Below, in pieces: positions 1-11,500 of a stretch of 64,000 nt of DNA. Within the stretch, counting starts at the first letter, position 1, and each line of letters opens with the position of its first letter. Made by a program: the position numbers and the translations under genes. The stretch spans positions 36,602,508 to 36,666,507 of the forward strand of contig CM055280.1 of NCBI GenBank assembly GCA_029237695.1. Direction: 5' to 3'. The DNA is from Conchocele bisecta. Its lineage: Eukaryota; Mollusca; Bivalvia; Lucinida; Thyasiridae. Below the pieces are notes generated by a model. It was given only the letters and a program-made list of their open reading frames with translations. It had not been told where the DNA came from and made no database searches.

Positions 1-103
1 CACAGCTCATGCTCATCAAATGAAGCTGCTTACTCTCAAACACAATATTTACGTATTTACATGTTTACAAATATTAACAAGATTAACGCAGGCCGTGGTG
101 TAG
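1..103 (+). repeat. MITE family B, 3' end fragment
   Basis: The sequence ends in AAGATTAACGCAGGC followed by a GTGGTGT-like terminus. This is the same right end as the complete copy at 54507-54713, and the phrases CACAGCTCATGC and CAAATGAAGCTGCTT match that element's interior. The left part lies outside the window. It is a non-coding, non-autonomous element; its superfamily was not determined. Confidence 0.6.
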
Positions 104-440
104 TAGTATCTCCGTACAAAAACATTTTGGAAAATATGGTCGTGGGGTTTATATGTATTAATAACAGATGAAAAACAATACCGCCGTTTTCACGTGTATC
201 AGTCCACTATAGTAAGTGACCGGCCACCAATCAAAGCGCCACCTAGTGGCGGAAAACGTTCGCATTGACGTCATTCCAATCCACTCATGGAGCCAATAAG
301 TTAAGGCCGAGCGCTGACTACAGTAGACAGTTCACATATTTGTTATACATTATTTACACCAGCAACATGATACAACCTGTAGATAATACATCTTTTTGAA
401 GAAAAATATAGCTAGACTACGGATACTATATCTCAACAGA
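104..440. other. No feature recognised
   Basis: Single-copy-looking sequence with no coding or RNA signal that I can see. It lies about 4.8 kb beyond the stop codon of the minus-strand cadherin-like gene. Confidence 0.4.
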
Positions 441-442
441 GA

Positions 443-671
443 AATGTCATATGATTTTGTACCTAAGATAAGACACTTTTACATATATATTTTCTGTAAA
501 TGACATTGAAGGTTGACGTAAGTTTCATAGCATCTGTTTAATTATGAATACTATTTTGCATTAGAGCTGAAAATCTTGACAATTTTCGACGTCATTTACG
601 GACAGTATCTAAAATATTGTAAATAATATCATGGAAAATCACACATCTTCTTAGGTACAAAATGACATGAC
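443..671. repeat. Short inverted-repeat element (MITE-like)
   Basis: The left end TGTCATATGATTTTGTACC recurs in inverted form at the right end, where the plus strand reads GGTACAAAATGACATGAC. The element is about 230 bp. Its interior shares CGTCATTTACGG with a related stretch near 55785. No coding capacity; a non-autonomous DNA transposon is the likeliest identity. Confidence 0.5.
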
Positions 672-834
672 TTGCCTAAATTATGCACATACATATATAA
701 AAACAAGATAAATAGGATAGCTACACAGAAGTATAATTACTGTTACAATATTGTATTACTATATGTAGTTGCGCATGCAGTTTGTGTTGTTCTTTGTTTG
801 TAATTGGTAGCGAATTGGCCGGTTTCAATTGCAT

Positions 835-1031
835 GAGAAATGGGTCTTATGGATTTTGTGACCAGTGTCATGTATATCCAGATCAGCTCGTCATTCCATC
901 AGTGAAACACCAATCATGCTTCAGATAAGCATTATAGATCGCTCACTAATTGGCTACAGGGGGTGCTATTTGATCAGGTACTACACTAATCACAAAACCC
1001 ATAATACCCATTTCTCCAGTCACAGCCATAT
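835..1031 (+). repeat. MITE family A copy (degenerate left end)
   Basis: The family has the terminal inverted repeat GTGGCTGTGACTGGAGAAAT. Here the right end (ATTTCTCCAGTCACAGCCA) is intact and the left end has decayed to GAGAAATGGGTCTTATGG. Other copies lie at 14421-14649, 28257-28502, 38253-38427 and 56502-56713. Confidence 0.75.
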
Positions 1032-1039
1032 TTTCAGGG

Positions 1040-2400
1040 TTACTTGAAGGGGCATGTAACTTCTTCAGATACACTGGTGAAGCTCTCCACTGTTATAATT
1101 TTGCCTGACTCTTGAATTACCTCCCCTGTCGTATTGTCACGTTTAGACATTATTTGTCTTCGTTAAGCGTCCACTCAGATTGTCAAAATCTACCTACGAA
1201 TCCGGTAAAAACAAACAGGGTCTTCAAACAAAAAACCGAATGTAAATGTATGTTAAAAACTTGCAGTCTGCAAAGGGTTGATGAAGGTTTTAGCATAAGT
1301 TTAAATTTCTGCCAGCAAACTTTTGAAAAAAATAAGAAGAAAATACTCTAATTAAACTTATAATTAAAAAACGTAAACTCATGAACGGATATAAAACGTG
1401 CAGAAGTCCCCAATCAGTTTTCATATTATTTCACTAGTAAATAGTGTCAAACAGCACACAGAATTTTTCACAGAACCTCTCTCAACATGTACCCGAACAC
1501 GGACGCTTAACAGAGAAAAAACTTTGTACGGACTTTAATTTATAAAATCAGTCATAGTTTCGGTAAATGCTATAAACAAATGACAATGCATCAGTAACCA
1601 ATTTCGCCAACATTGCAAAGTATACTTTGTGGGAGACATTTTCAATTTAAGGATAAAGTTATTAATTTTTATTTAATGCAATAAAATATTTTCTGACCAA
1701 ATTATTTCCTGCTGTGATCATGGTGATAATGTAATACATTCAGTATACTAATTATGCATACTTTTAATCATCAAATATATGCAGTCGTTAGTTCTATATG
1801 CAATAATGCATTTCAGGAAAAATAAATGATTACTCCCTCAAAGTATACTTAGCTAGATCAGTTGTCTTAGCAATTGTGGTGAAATCCGCTATAGAACCAA
1901 TTCTACATGAAATCGGAATGTTGTGTCATCTATCGATGTAATATATGGAAAATAACAGCAGTTTCGGAAAATATCTTAGTTTTTCAATCGTTCTATTGTT
2001 GGGAGTAGGAACAATTCCGATCAGTAACAGGGTGTTACATGTATGTTCAAATGTGTAGTGTAGTCTTGCTTTAAAACACAACATGCGGAAGGCCCGTCAA
2101 CATCGTTGCTGAACATCCAGCTTTTGTTCTTAACAGACCTGAAACAAACATGAAGAAGGTCTGTTAAAAACTGTGAATTTTCAGGTAAATATTTTGTGGA
2201 AAATATAACTAAATGAAAATTATTATGAAAATCATATACATGTAATTGCAATGAATACTAACATTAGGCAGGTACTTACGGAATGGAGGTGAGCTGAAAG
2301 TTGACGTCAATGTTGAAGTATTACGTCATATCCATCGACAATATATCGAGATTGTGATATGCATAAGGCATATTGATATTGGTTGAACAGAATGGAAGCC
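1040..2400. other. AT-rich stretch, nothing recognised
   Basis: The stretch is AT-rich with short random open frames only. I see no splice-flanked coding segment, no tandem array and no repeat terminus on either strand. Confidence 0.4.
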
Positions 2401-2419
2401 TTTCACAGACATTACACCG

Positions 2420-2703
2420 TACACCACCGCCTGCGTTAATATTGATAATATGACAACGTTTCTGAACATCTATTGGCAATATTAACTTGCAACCAAGCAG
2501 ATTGATTGACTGTGCCTGAACAATGTTACAATCTGCTCGATTGCTGTAACACAGCTCAGGCCCAGCCAAACAATATGTTTGATTGCTGTAACACAGCTCA
2601 TGCCCAGTCAATCAATCTGTTTGATTGCTGTAACACAGCTCAGGCCCAGCCAATCAAGCTGCATGCTAACACATATTGGCAGGATTAGCGACGACGGTGG
2701 TGT
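2420..2703 (+). repeat. MITE family B with an internal ~62-bp tandem repeat
   Basis: The left terminus ACACCACCGCCTGCGTTAAT and the right terminus (GGCAGGATTAGCGACGACGGTGGTGT) form the terminal inverted repeat of family B. Between about 2515 and 2655 a ~62-bp unit containing GATTGCTGTAACACAGCTCA is repeated about 2.5 times, which makes this copy longer than the ~205-bp copy at 54507-54713. Confidence 0.7.
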
Positions 2704-2794
2704 GCGCCGTTGAAAGAATATTTATTATATTACAGGCAATGTCAACCAATGAGATTGTCCAATATGATGGTGGACATAATTACACGATATTGAC

Positions 2795-2872
2795 CTGAAT
2801 ATCAGTCTCGTCTCGAGGTGAATATCACAGTTCTGGACTCTTCTATCGCAGCGAGACGAGGCCGAGACTGAT
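2795..2872. repeat. Small hairpin
   Basis: AATATCAGTCTCGTCTCG on the left is mirrored by CGAGACGAGGCCGAGACTGATAT on the right, with about 35 bases between them. It may be a miniature foldback repeat; no gene context. Confidence 0.45.
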
Positions 2873-3011
2873 ATGCAGGTGTAGCAAGCGCGTGTCACTG
2901 ATCACGCAACCAACGCATGAGAAAATTCGCGCGTTGTTGTATCATGTAAGTTCTTATAGCTGTAATATGGGTCATATAATAACATAATTATTGTCTTTAG
3001 ACTTGAGTTTG

Positions 3012-3087
3012 TGAACACGAGATTTACGGACTTCGAAAAGTCATTTTAACCTCGGCCTTCGGCCTCGTCCGTAAATCTCGTGTACAC
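3012..3087. repeat. Hairpin containing ACGAGATTTACGGAC
   Basis: GTGAACACGAGATTTACGGAC is inverted as GTCCGTAAATCTCGTGTACAC about 35 bp later. A diverged relative including the upstream GGGTCATATAATA lies at about 50835-50925, so this is a dispersed foldback repeat and not a unique regulatory hairpin. Confidence 0.55.
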
Positions 3088-3174
3088 CTCCTAAAAATTC
3101 AACACTTGTATAATACTGACACACGTAATAGTAGCAGATATGATTTGGCAATGCCGCCGATTTTAGAATATATC

Positions 3175-3292
3175 GTGCTAGTATATTTTGATATCAACTT
3201 TAAATGTATCAGGTAATGCTACGAAAAGCGTAGAAATTCCAAAACATGCCGAGGAGGCTACCGTTTCCGAGCCGAGCCTGATTAACTGGATT
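3175..3292 (+). repeat. Hairpin repeat family C, copy 1
   Basis: Family C is a ~120-bp palindromic unit bounded by TTTTGATATCAA at both ends, with GGAATTCC motifs at the centre. This copy is diverged: GTATATTTTGATATCAACTT at the left and CCGAGCCTGATTAACTGGATTCC at the right. Confidence 0.6.
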
Positions 3293-3647
3293 CCAAGAAA
3301 ATATCCACAAACAAATAAAATAATCTTTATACTATATACATACATCATGTATATGCGCTTCAAACACTATACAAAATATAAATAAAATAAACAAATTAGT
3401 GGTGATTTAGAAGGAACTATTTTGCGACATGAAGCGTAGTTCCGGCACGGACCAATATGAACTCACGCGACGTCAATATGGAAAAGCTATTGACGTCTTG
3501 CGTTGCATCAATTTCAATGGGAAACGAATGTACATATAATAAACATGTATTCTGCACGACGCTTAATAAATAACTACCCACTATACATTATGCAAAATAA
3601 TATCTTTTTTCTGTCTAATGCGTTTAACAAGGGCCTGTTTCACTCTG

Positions 3648-3915
3648 GACAACTAAGTGACATCCATTTCAGAAGTACATGTATTACATTCCCAGCAGCT
3701 AGGTGACATCTCTTTCAGAATTATTATACTCAAAACAACTAAATGACATCAATTTCAGAAATAGTCCACTACCAACAGCTATGTGATACACATTTAAGAA
3801 CCATTCCATTCAAAACAGTTATTAAGTTACATATATTACAGAAGTATTCCAATACAAACAGTTAGTAATTGACATCCATTTCAGCTGAAATGGATTTCAC
3901 TTAGCTGTTGGAAAT
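3648..3915 (+). repeat. ~58-bp tandem repeat ending in an inverted copy
   Basis: Five imperfect units share AGCTAnGTGACATCnATTTCAGAA at a spacing of about 55-65 bp (near 3650, 3700, 3740, 3790 and 3870). The last unit is followed immediately by its reverse complement (CAGCTGAAATGGATTTCACT...GCTGTTGGAAATGGA), which makes a terminal hairpin. Confidence 0.6.
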
Positions 3916-4528
3916 GGAGTGTGGTTTATTAGACATGTATTACTTTTTATACACGGGTATATAACAGAATAAATAAAAAATTTCGAGGTATAAAACATTG
4001 TTATTTCCATTCAGAATGGACGTTTCCCGCCACTGATATGACGCGATAACGTACGCGTTGTGTGCATTTACGTCAACATTGTTGTGCGTGCCTGCTGGCG
4101 CCAATCAACCCTTTCAAGACGACATGAGTATTAGCCAAGAAAACAAATCAGTATATAAATCGTTATAAATTTAAATGTACGCGTACAAATTAGAAAATAT
4201 AGTATTGATCCCACTCGTGTGTATATTTTATCGCGTCAGCAAACTCGGCAAGCCTCAGTTGCTAACGCGAAAAAAATGTACACACCCATTGACTAAATTG
4301 TATATTTTCTACACACTATGGGTATATTAAATTTCTTCTACAGCCTCAATCGACGAGCATTAATCGTTTCAATCCTAAATAACTAGAATGACTTTTTATA
4401 CGTTAATTTTCCGATCAATCCATTTTCAGACTAGTCCATTTATGGAAAGTGGGTGTTTTTTTATAAAAGATATGAACATTACTTGTAAAAGTATAGAACC
4501 TAATGGACGCCGTTTGCAAACACCATTA
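3916..4528. other. No gene; diverged repeat fragment at 4425-4500
   Basis: Nothing coding is seen. The stretch 4425-4500 (TTCAGACTAGTCCAT and following bases) is similar to 58610-58685, so at least part of it is dispersed repeat. Confidence 0.4.
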
Positions 4529-4655
4529 CAGTCTACACTCGTTTGCTCAAATTCCATGGGACTGGGGGAAAATACGTCGAGTTAACGAACATTTGAGTTA
4601 ATGGTTATCAGTAGTTTGACGTATGGCAGTTTGAGGTAACGAGTGTAGACGACTG
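4529..4655. repeat. Tc1/mariner-pogo-like MITE with TA flanks
   Basis: Left end CAGTCTACACTCGTTTGCTC and right end, read on the minus strand, CAGTCGTCTACACTCGTTACC form inverted termini. Each is flanked by TA, the target site of the Tc1/mariner superfamily. The 127-bp length rules out coding capacity. Confidence 0.6.
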
Positions 4656-4737
4656 TATATAGGGCCCTTGTGTTGAAAGGGTTAACGAATACATATGGCT
4701 GTAGATTAGATGCCGCCGCAAGTAGTATCAGACAGCA

Positions 4738-5227
4738 TTAAAGGTACATGCCCACTCAGTAGGCACAACATGCTATTTAAATCGGAGACATTTTCTGGCA
4801 AAATAAACATTCATTCACCATTACCCCACGTATTGATTGGCATTATTATACATGTTATATCAGACGTAAATTTACAGACTGACATCAGGGGCGATAACCA
4901 CATTTCCGTAAAATGTTTAAAATTACTATAATTTATGCTCTGTTTTATTTTTTGTTGTGAAATGATCATACTTTATAATCTGTCGAAAGTGTACCTTTTT
5001 TCTGGTGACGAATTTAATTAGTATAAATAATTAAAAAGTATGATGCCTCATTTGCTTATGAAAATAGCCTGATACCACCGCGAGTCACTATCATTAAGAT
5101 AAATAGTACTAAATTATTATATCTGTATAGCGGGCACTCGTAATTGTTATAACTGGGAATAGTGACACAATTATAAACTTATTTAATTTCAACATTTTGT
5201 GCCTACTGAGTGGGCATGTACCTTTAA
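4738..5227 (-). repeat. TTAA-flanked MITE (piggyBac-like), family F
   Basis: The element starts TTAA-AGGTACATGCCCACTCAG and ends with the exact inverse before TTAA, which is the target duplication typical of piggyBac-type elements. Internal sequence (CATTTGCTTATGAAAATAGC) matches the copies at 18301-18817, 21902-22229 and 54832-55251 in the other orientation. It begins 22 bp beyond the cadherin-like stop codon, so the transcript's 3' untranslated region probably runs through it. A minus-strand AATAAA at 4949-4944 lies inside. Confidence 0.75.
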
Positions 5228-5248
5228 TTGACAGGCAATGACGACCAT

Positions 5249-5511
5249 CTATGACAGCAACGTAATGGCCACCGCCAGCAGTATCAGAACGAGGCTGACG
5301 GTGGCGGCCTGTGCATTGGAACATACACCGATCACAACGGTGGTCGTTCCTGTTTGTTGAGCAGCACCGCCCGTCCCGCTCGGAGTCCCAGCATCCAAAA
5401 CATGCACAACGAGGGCGTATGCTTTAAGCGTGGCCCTGTCCACTGCTTTGCTTGCCGCAATCTTGATGACCCCAGCGCTGGTCACTTCGAAGACGGTTTC
5501 CTTGTTACCGG
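5249..5511 (-). CDS. Cadherin-like gene, exon 6 (end of EC2, GPI-type tail)
   Basis: The acceptor is TTATAG at 5512-5517. The exon opens with CC, completing the Ala codon begun in exon 5, then encodes GNKETVFEVTSAGVIK, the VDRAT site, ALVVHVLDAGTPS (classic EC end strands), a Gly/Thr-rich linker and a terminal hydrophobic stretch LVLILLAVAITLLS. The stop is TAG at 5251-5249. The lack of charged residues after the hydrophobic run supports GPI attachment over a type I transmembrane topology. An omega site around Ser244-Ala246 is inferred. Confidence 0.85.
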
Positions 5512-8500
5512 CTATAAGTAGAGATGAAGACTATTGTTTGTTCCAGCTCAATTACATATCATATCTTGTATAACCCACCCCTATATGTATCGTATTCTGC
5601 TTGATCTGTTGTGCCCTGACCAACCATCAAACTCCTTAATTTAAATCACACATTTCGACTACATTGCTACTAATAATATATTAGGAAAAGAAAACAGACC
5701 AACGGATATTGGCTTGACAAATGGTCAGGGCTCATATGCCCGAGTATGGAAGGTAATTTGATCGAATCCCACCCTTAAATGTAAAATAAGTAACTAACCG
5801 TCCGTTCCACTTTTTTCTGCCGACCTCAGAATTCTTACACATTTGGAAAACTTGCCTGATAAACTTGATTTCAAATGACACTACCACACCCGTTATCCGG
5901 AGATACGCAACTAGGGGAGGAGAACATGGAAAGGGGAACGCACAAACTAGTGGGAATTTGGAGGGTTTGTAAAATTAGCTAAAACAATATATTTTATGCA
6001 TGATCAGAACAATGTGAGCTTGCAACGTTGAGGAAGAATGATTGAAGCACATGTAGCAAAAATATTGAGCTCGAACGCCGTCGTAAAAGTTGAAAATTTA
6101 TAAATTCAATATAGGATTTTATTTTTTTTTGTCATTTTTGTTTAAAAAATCGTCTTTCCTGCACCAATCGTATGCTTTTCAGCACTATCAGGCATACAGT
6201 TATGTTTGCTGATCATTTACACTGATACCTTGAAAGCGACAGCGACCAGGATCTTCTGAGAAAAAAAAATGGCGGCCGTTTTATGCACCGTGGTATAGCG
6301 CAAAATGGTGCACAAAAACAAAAACTATGGGACTGGAGGACACAAATTGGGGGACGAATGCACACAAACTGTGGAACGCGCTGCACAGAAAATGCCAATA
6401 TACGTGGGTTTTAAGTTGCAAATTCACGTAGTGTATTTACAAAAATATTATATTTGCAGACGAGGATCCACGAATATTTACGCAGGGGCCGGTCCAAATG
6501 TGTCTGTAAGGAATTTATGCAAGTTTTTTAATCAATATTCACCACAATTATGCATTGTTTTAGTAAGTTCGCTGTTCAATGCAGGCTTCTTTAGCAGCGC
6601 TCGTTTATTAATGGGCGAGCAGAGCCTCATTTCGTATTTCAATCAGTAAACCCGTTTAATACATATCACACATTAAACCATAGGTCACCACCTAAACTCG
6701 GAGGAAACCCGGAGTACCCGGAGAAAGACCACAGCAAGCTTGCACGGCATACGACAAGTCGACATGATTTCATCCGCAGAATTTCGGGGGTCGCCATAAA
6801 GTTTTGTCCGCGATAACCAATCCATCGATTCACAAGTGCATTCGTTCGTCCTACGACCATTCCGTCCGTCATAGAATGTTTGTGACGCAATCTTGTTTTG
6901 TTTCTGTAGCACCCACTGTTTGTCGGAGAGCACCGTGATGTGTATATACAACATATAAACACCATACTTATACTAAGTAACACTGCAATTGTATTGTATG
7001 TATATATATTCCTCCGGTGTCCTCGGAGCACCCTCGTCCTAGCGAGATATCTCTTTATTTCCCATCACCAAGGGTAACTGCGGTACGTCTTATCTGTGTA
7101 CATTGTACCATCTAGACAGTCACCATGCATGTATTACATGTGTGTAAAATATTTACACGATCACCACCACAAAGTGTCTTGCTCCGGCTCCGACCGCGTC
7201 TCGAACCTGCGCAGTTCGGGGACCTCAGATCCACAGTTCATCTCGCTACACCCTAGGCCACTCGCGCTCCAGCATCACTGTCTTTACCGGTGGAAAGTTC
7301 TTAAACTTGTGGCGGTGGGTGCTCTATGTGTGTTTTGCAGCCCGCTGACGGACTGTGCAGTATCTCAATTGCAATGAGAGTCGGTCCTTATTCCGGGATA
7401 ATTCCGACTGGAATGTGTCGCTATCTGCCTCGAGAATACACAGGACACTCTCATTATGGTTATCATTGCCAAACGTCTTGCTAACGCCAATGATAATAAG
7501 ATTGAGTTGCACCTTCAGGCCCGGATCCAGGGGGGTGGGGGCGTGAGAGGCGTACGCCCCCCCCCCCCACCCCTATTTTTGACGAAGCAATGATTTTTTT
7601 TATTCAGATTAGAAAAGGCTATCAGTATTCTGTTCTCAAATGCCAGGAAAATGCATCAGAGACACTCAAATTTTCTAAATTTTCTAGGGGAGGACCCCCA
7701 TACCCCCCTCACCCACGCCCCCCCCCCTCCCTTTCTCCAAATCCAGGATCCGGCCCTGACCTTGGCTGCACTACTTCGCCTGGTCATCGATTAGCATGGT
7801 TAACTCAGTTCCGCATGGTTGATTCTCCCAAACCCGTGCTTCAAGTTATAAACGAAGTGTGGTGCGAGTTTAGGTGGTGACCTATGGTTTAATGTGTGAT
7901 ATGTATTAAACGGGTTTACTGATTGCATACGAAATGAGGCTCTGCTCGCCCATTAATAAACGAGCGCTGCTAAAGAAGCCTGCATTGAACAGCGAACTTA
8001 CTAAAACAATGCATAATTGTGGTGAATATTGATTAAAATTAAAAACTTGCATAAATTCCTTACAGACACATTTGGACCGGCCCCTGCGTAAATATTCGTG
8101 GATCCTCGTCTGCAAATATAATATTTTTGTAAATACATACGTGAATTTGCAACTTAAAACCCACGTATATTGGCATTTTCTGTGCAGCGCGTTCCACAGT
8201 TTGTGTGCACTCGTCCCCCAATTTGTGTCCTCCAGTCCCATAGTTTTTGTGCACCATTTTGCGCTATACCACGGTGCATAAAACGGCCGCCATTTTTTTC
8301 TCAGAAGATCCTGGTCGCTGTCGCTTTCAAGGTATCAGTGTAAATGATCAGCAAACATAACTGTATGCCTGATAGTGCTGAAAAGCATACGATTGGTGCA
8401 GGAAAGACGACATTTTAAACAAAAATGACAAAAAAAAATAAAATCCTATATTGAATTTATAAATTTTCAACTTTTACGACGGCGTTCGAGCTCAATATTT

Positions 8501-11500
8501 TTGCTACATGTGCTTCAATCATTCTTCCTCAACGTTGCAAGCTCACATTGTTCTGATCATGCATAAAATATATTGTTTTAGCTAATTTTACAAACCCTCC
8601 AATTTCCCACTAGTTTGTGCGTTCCCCTTTCCATGTTCTCCTCCCCTAGTTGCGTATCTCCGGATAACGGGTGTGACTACTGTATGTCCCACGTTTTTCT
8701 GCCGACCAACATTGTGGCTATTAAATGAATTACATCTAAAAACAATGTATGTACTTTTTCATCAATAACAAAAACGTCACCCTACTCAATTGTTGTCGCG
8801 CCGCTATCTCTGAAACCGCTTCGCCAATTCACTCTAAACTTCACATGGGAGTTTATCATCATCCGAATTTTGATAAATGTTGCATTTATTCAGGCTCCAA
8901 AAATGTGTGCCAAATATAGGAGAATCTGTGCAGGTATGGTAACCTATAACTTGAGGCCTCCTATATTCACTCCAAACATCACATGTGTGTTTATCATGGT
9001 CCATATTTTCATTCTACGCCATACCCGTGTGCCCAATGTCAAGGTCAGATTACTTTGAAATTTACCTTAAATATTTTTTTGGATTTAGGTTATAGTTTTT
9101 AACAACACTAGATCTCTGAAACCGCTTCGCCCATTCGCTCGAAACTTCACATGGGTGTTTATCATGATCCATATTTTCATTCTGTGACCCACCCGTGCGG
9201 CCCTTGTGCCAACTGTCAAGGTCAAATTACTTTTTTTTGTCGCGTTCGCGGACAACTCGATATACGATTTGTCGGCACATTGGTATACTATCAAAGCTCG
9301 TTTAGTACTATCACATGCCTCGGTGGCACGACATGCGGGCCGCGGCCATCTAGTTGTATTTTATGAAAGTCCATCAAATAAGTATTTAATTACGAAAGAA
9401 AAATATATCTATGGGAATTTAACATGGGGGCTAAGCTAGATTGATTGAACGAATTTTCTAATTTGTGGATCGAGTTTCAAACTTTTACTTTTGTTGTCGT
9501 AGTAGTTACAACATGAAAATTGTTACATTTATATACTTTATTTTAGATTTAATGTGCGTAATAGCCAAATATGTATCGGCAGAAAAACGTGGAACAGACA
9601 GTTAGTAGTGTCATTTGATATCACGTTAATCAGGCAAGGTTGGCAAATGTGTAAGAATTCCTACCGTATCTGAACTTAGCCTGATCAACTTGATATCAAA
9701 ATACACTAGGCTAAGCCTAGGAAACGCGTAGGAATTCCGAGGCTTGCCGCGGAATTCCTACCGTTTTCGAGCCAAGCCTGATGAACTTGATATCAAATTT
9801 CGCTAAATAATGAGCAAGTATGGCATTATTTTTGTTGAAAATAAGGCAGACTTGTTTCTGTGACGGCATTCCACTGACGTTATTCGGTAACGTCATGTGA
9901 CGCCGTTCGACCAACGAAACGTTAGTTGTAAATTTGTTGTAACCCGGATATTCGTAACAGGTCAATGCCGGATACGGCAATATGTTATCAGTCAATACGT
10001 ATTCGGCAAATACAAAGCTCGTTACCTGATAAAACATGGCTTCCGGTAGTTTCCGAACAGCCTTTGTAATGTTTGATGTCATTTTACAGTATATTATCCA
10101 TAAAAAACATATTCCTAAACGACCGGATATTGATGATATATGTACATGTATATAGTGCACCAAAATGCGCTGATTTGCGTGTTTTACAGGCGCACTAAAT
10201 GTTGTAGTATTTAGAACATGATACTTTTCACAAAGAATCGAGTAACGTTTATTTTGACGATGCACATGCTAGATAAGTTTGCCTTCATTGACGGTTCTCG
10301 ATTCTGCAGCAAAACTATATAATAATGTATGTATATGTAGATGTATTTGACCAAACATATGTGGCCGAATAACAGCAAACATTGCTGCGTTTGCTGCGAC
10401 ATGTTTAAAAAAAATCGGTTATGCCATTTGAATGTTATTGAAGCAAAACCTTACATGTTACTAATTACTCATGGCGACATAATTACGTCACATATTTCTG
10501 ATACCACGTGATCCCTCACAATGATTTATTAGGTAATGTTTCATGATAAAGACTGAGCAAATACGACGTGTGTTTCGTTGAACACGTTGCGTGATTACAG
10601 TGCGGAGTTCACACAGACGCCATTCGGTAACGTCATGTGAGCTCGTTCGACCAATGAAACTTGTGTATTAAATTGTTTGCAACCCAGATCAAGGAGCTAA
10701 GCTTAGAGTGTATATGTCTCAGCCCAGATATGCGTATCTACATGTAGTCATGGTGCGAGCTAGATTGGGCTTAACATAATTCCGTGTCATTTGTTTGTTA
10801 AAAGCAAAGTTAACTCTCTCCTATCTTGATTTTGTATTTAGACAGTGTAAACATTAAATCAAATTAGGGCGGATTTTCACGCACGAAATGGCCGCAAAAT
10901 TCAAAATTGCCTCCATAATATGAAATTCACCGTTTGTGTAGTAAATACTTTCATGAGTCTGTGTGTCTGTCCAACAATATATTGTTGGCTTAAACTTTAC
11001 TGAAAGCACCTATAAGATTGCACGACACACGGATTGTGCTAGCATGGCGGCCATGTGCTAACATGGCCACTGAATATATAGTCCCCCCCCCCCCACCCTA
11101 ACGAACGTACTTTATGGATTAGAATGTATCACTATTTACAGATAATCGCATTCTGCGGTTTTCAGCCTGCACCATAAATAAAGTGCATGATGTACATTAA
11201 TCAGGTTCTTTGTAGTCACTATCGCATTGTGACACATAATAAGTGTGCGTTTTTGTTTTATCTATATGATATACAGTAAATGTAATATCATACTTTGTTA
11301 TTACATGATAATGAGACCGTGTGGCTATTTGTCAAAAGCTGATGTATTTTTCATTTAGTGTATGCCGTAAGAGCTCATAAGGTGAATAAAAGGAAACAAA
11401 ATGGCAATAATGAACATACACAGGTTTGTAATATTTCACAAATGTTTCTGTGGTGTTATAAATATTGTAACTATATAAAATAATAGTATGGTATTACAAC

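Larger units (their letters stand above)
5885..8675. mobile_element. Foldback transposon with ~810-bp inverted arms and a 5-bp target duplication
   Basis: The left arm (5885-6700) and right arm (7865-8675) are near-perfect reverse complements. The outer ends read CACACCCGTTATCCGG inward. Both sides are flanked by ACTAC (5880-5884 and 8676-8680), a 5-bp target duplication. Removing the element restores a sequence homologous to the reverse complement of 9576-9620, which independently confirms the insertion. The arms hold only random open frames with no transposase motif. The 1.16-kb centre carries a SINE-like piece and a small MITE. It resembles a foldback-type, non-autonomous element; the superfamily is not assigned. 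Confidence 0.85.

Noticed and set aside
6666..7031. 121-codon minus-strand frame in the foldback element
   Set aside because: It spans arm and spacer sequence and lacks any transposase signature; the shorter overlapping frame is equally plausible by chance.
9717..10265. 182-codon minus-strand open frame
   Set aside because: It covers a family C hairpin and flanking dispersed repeat; composition is random and there is no domain.
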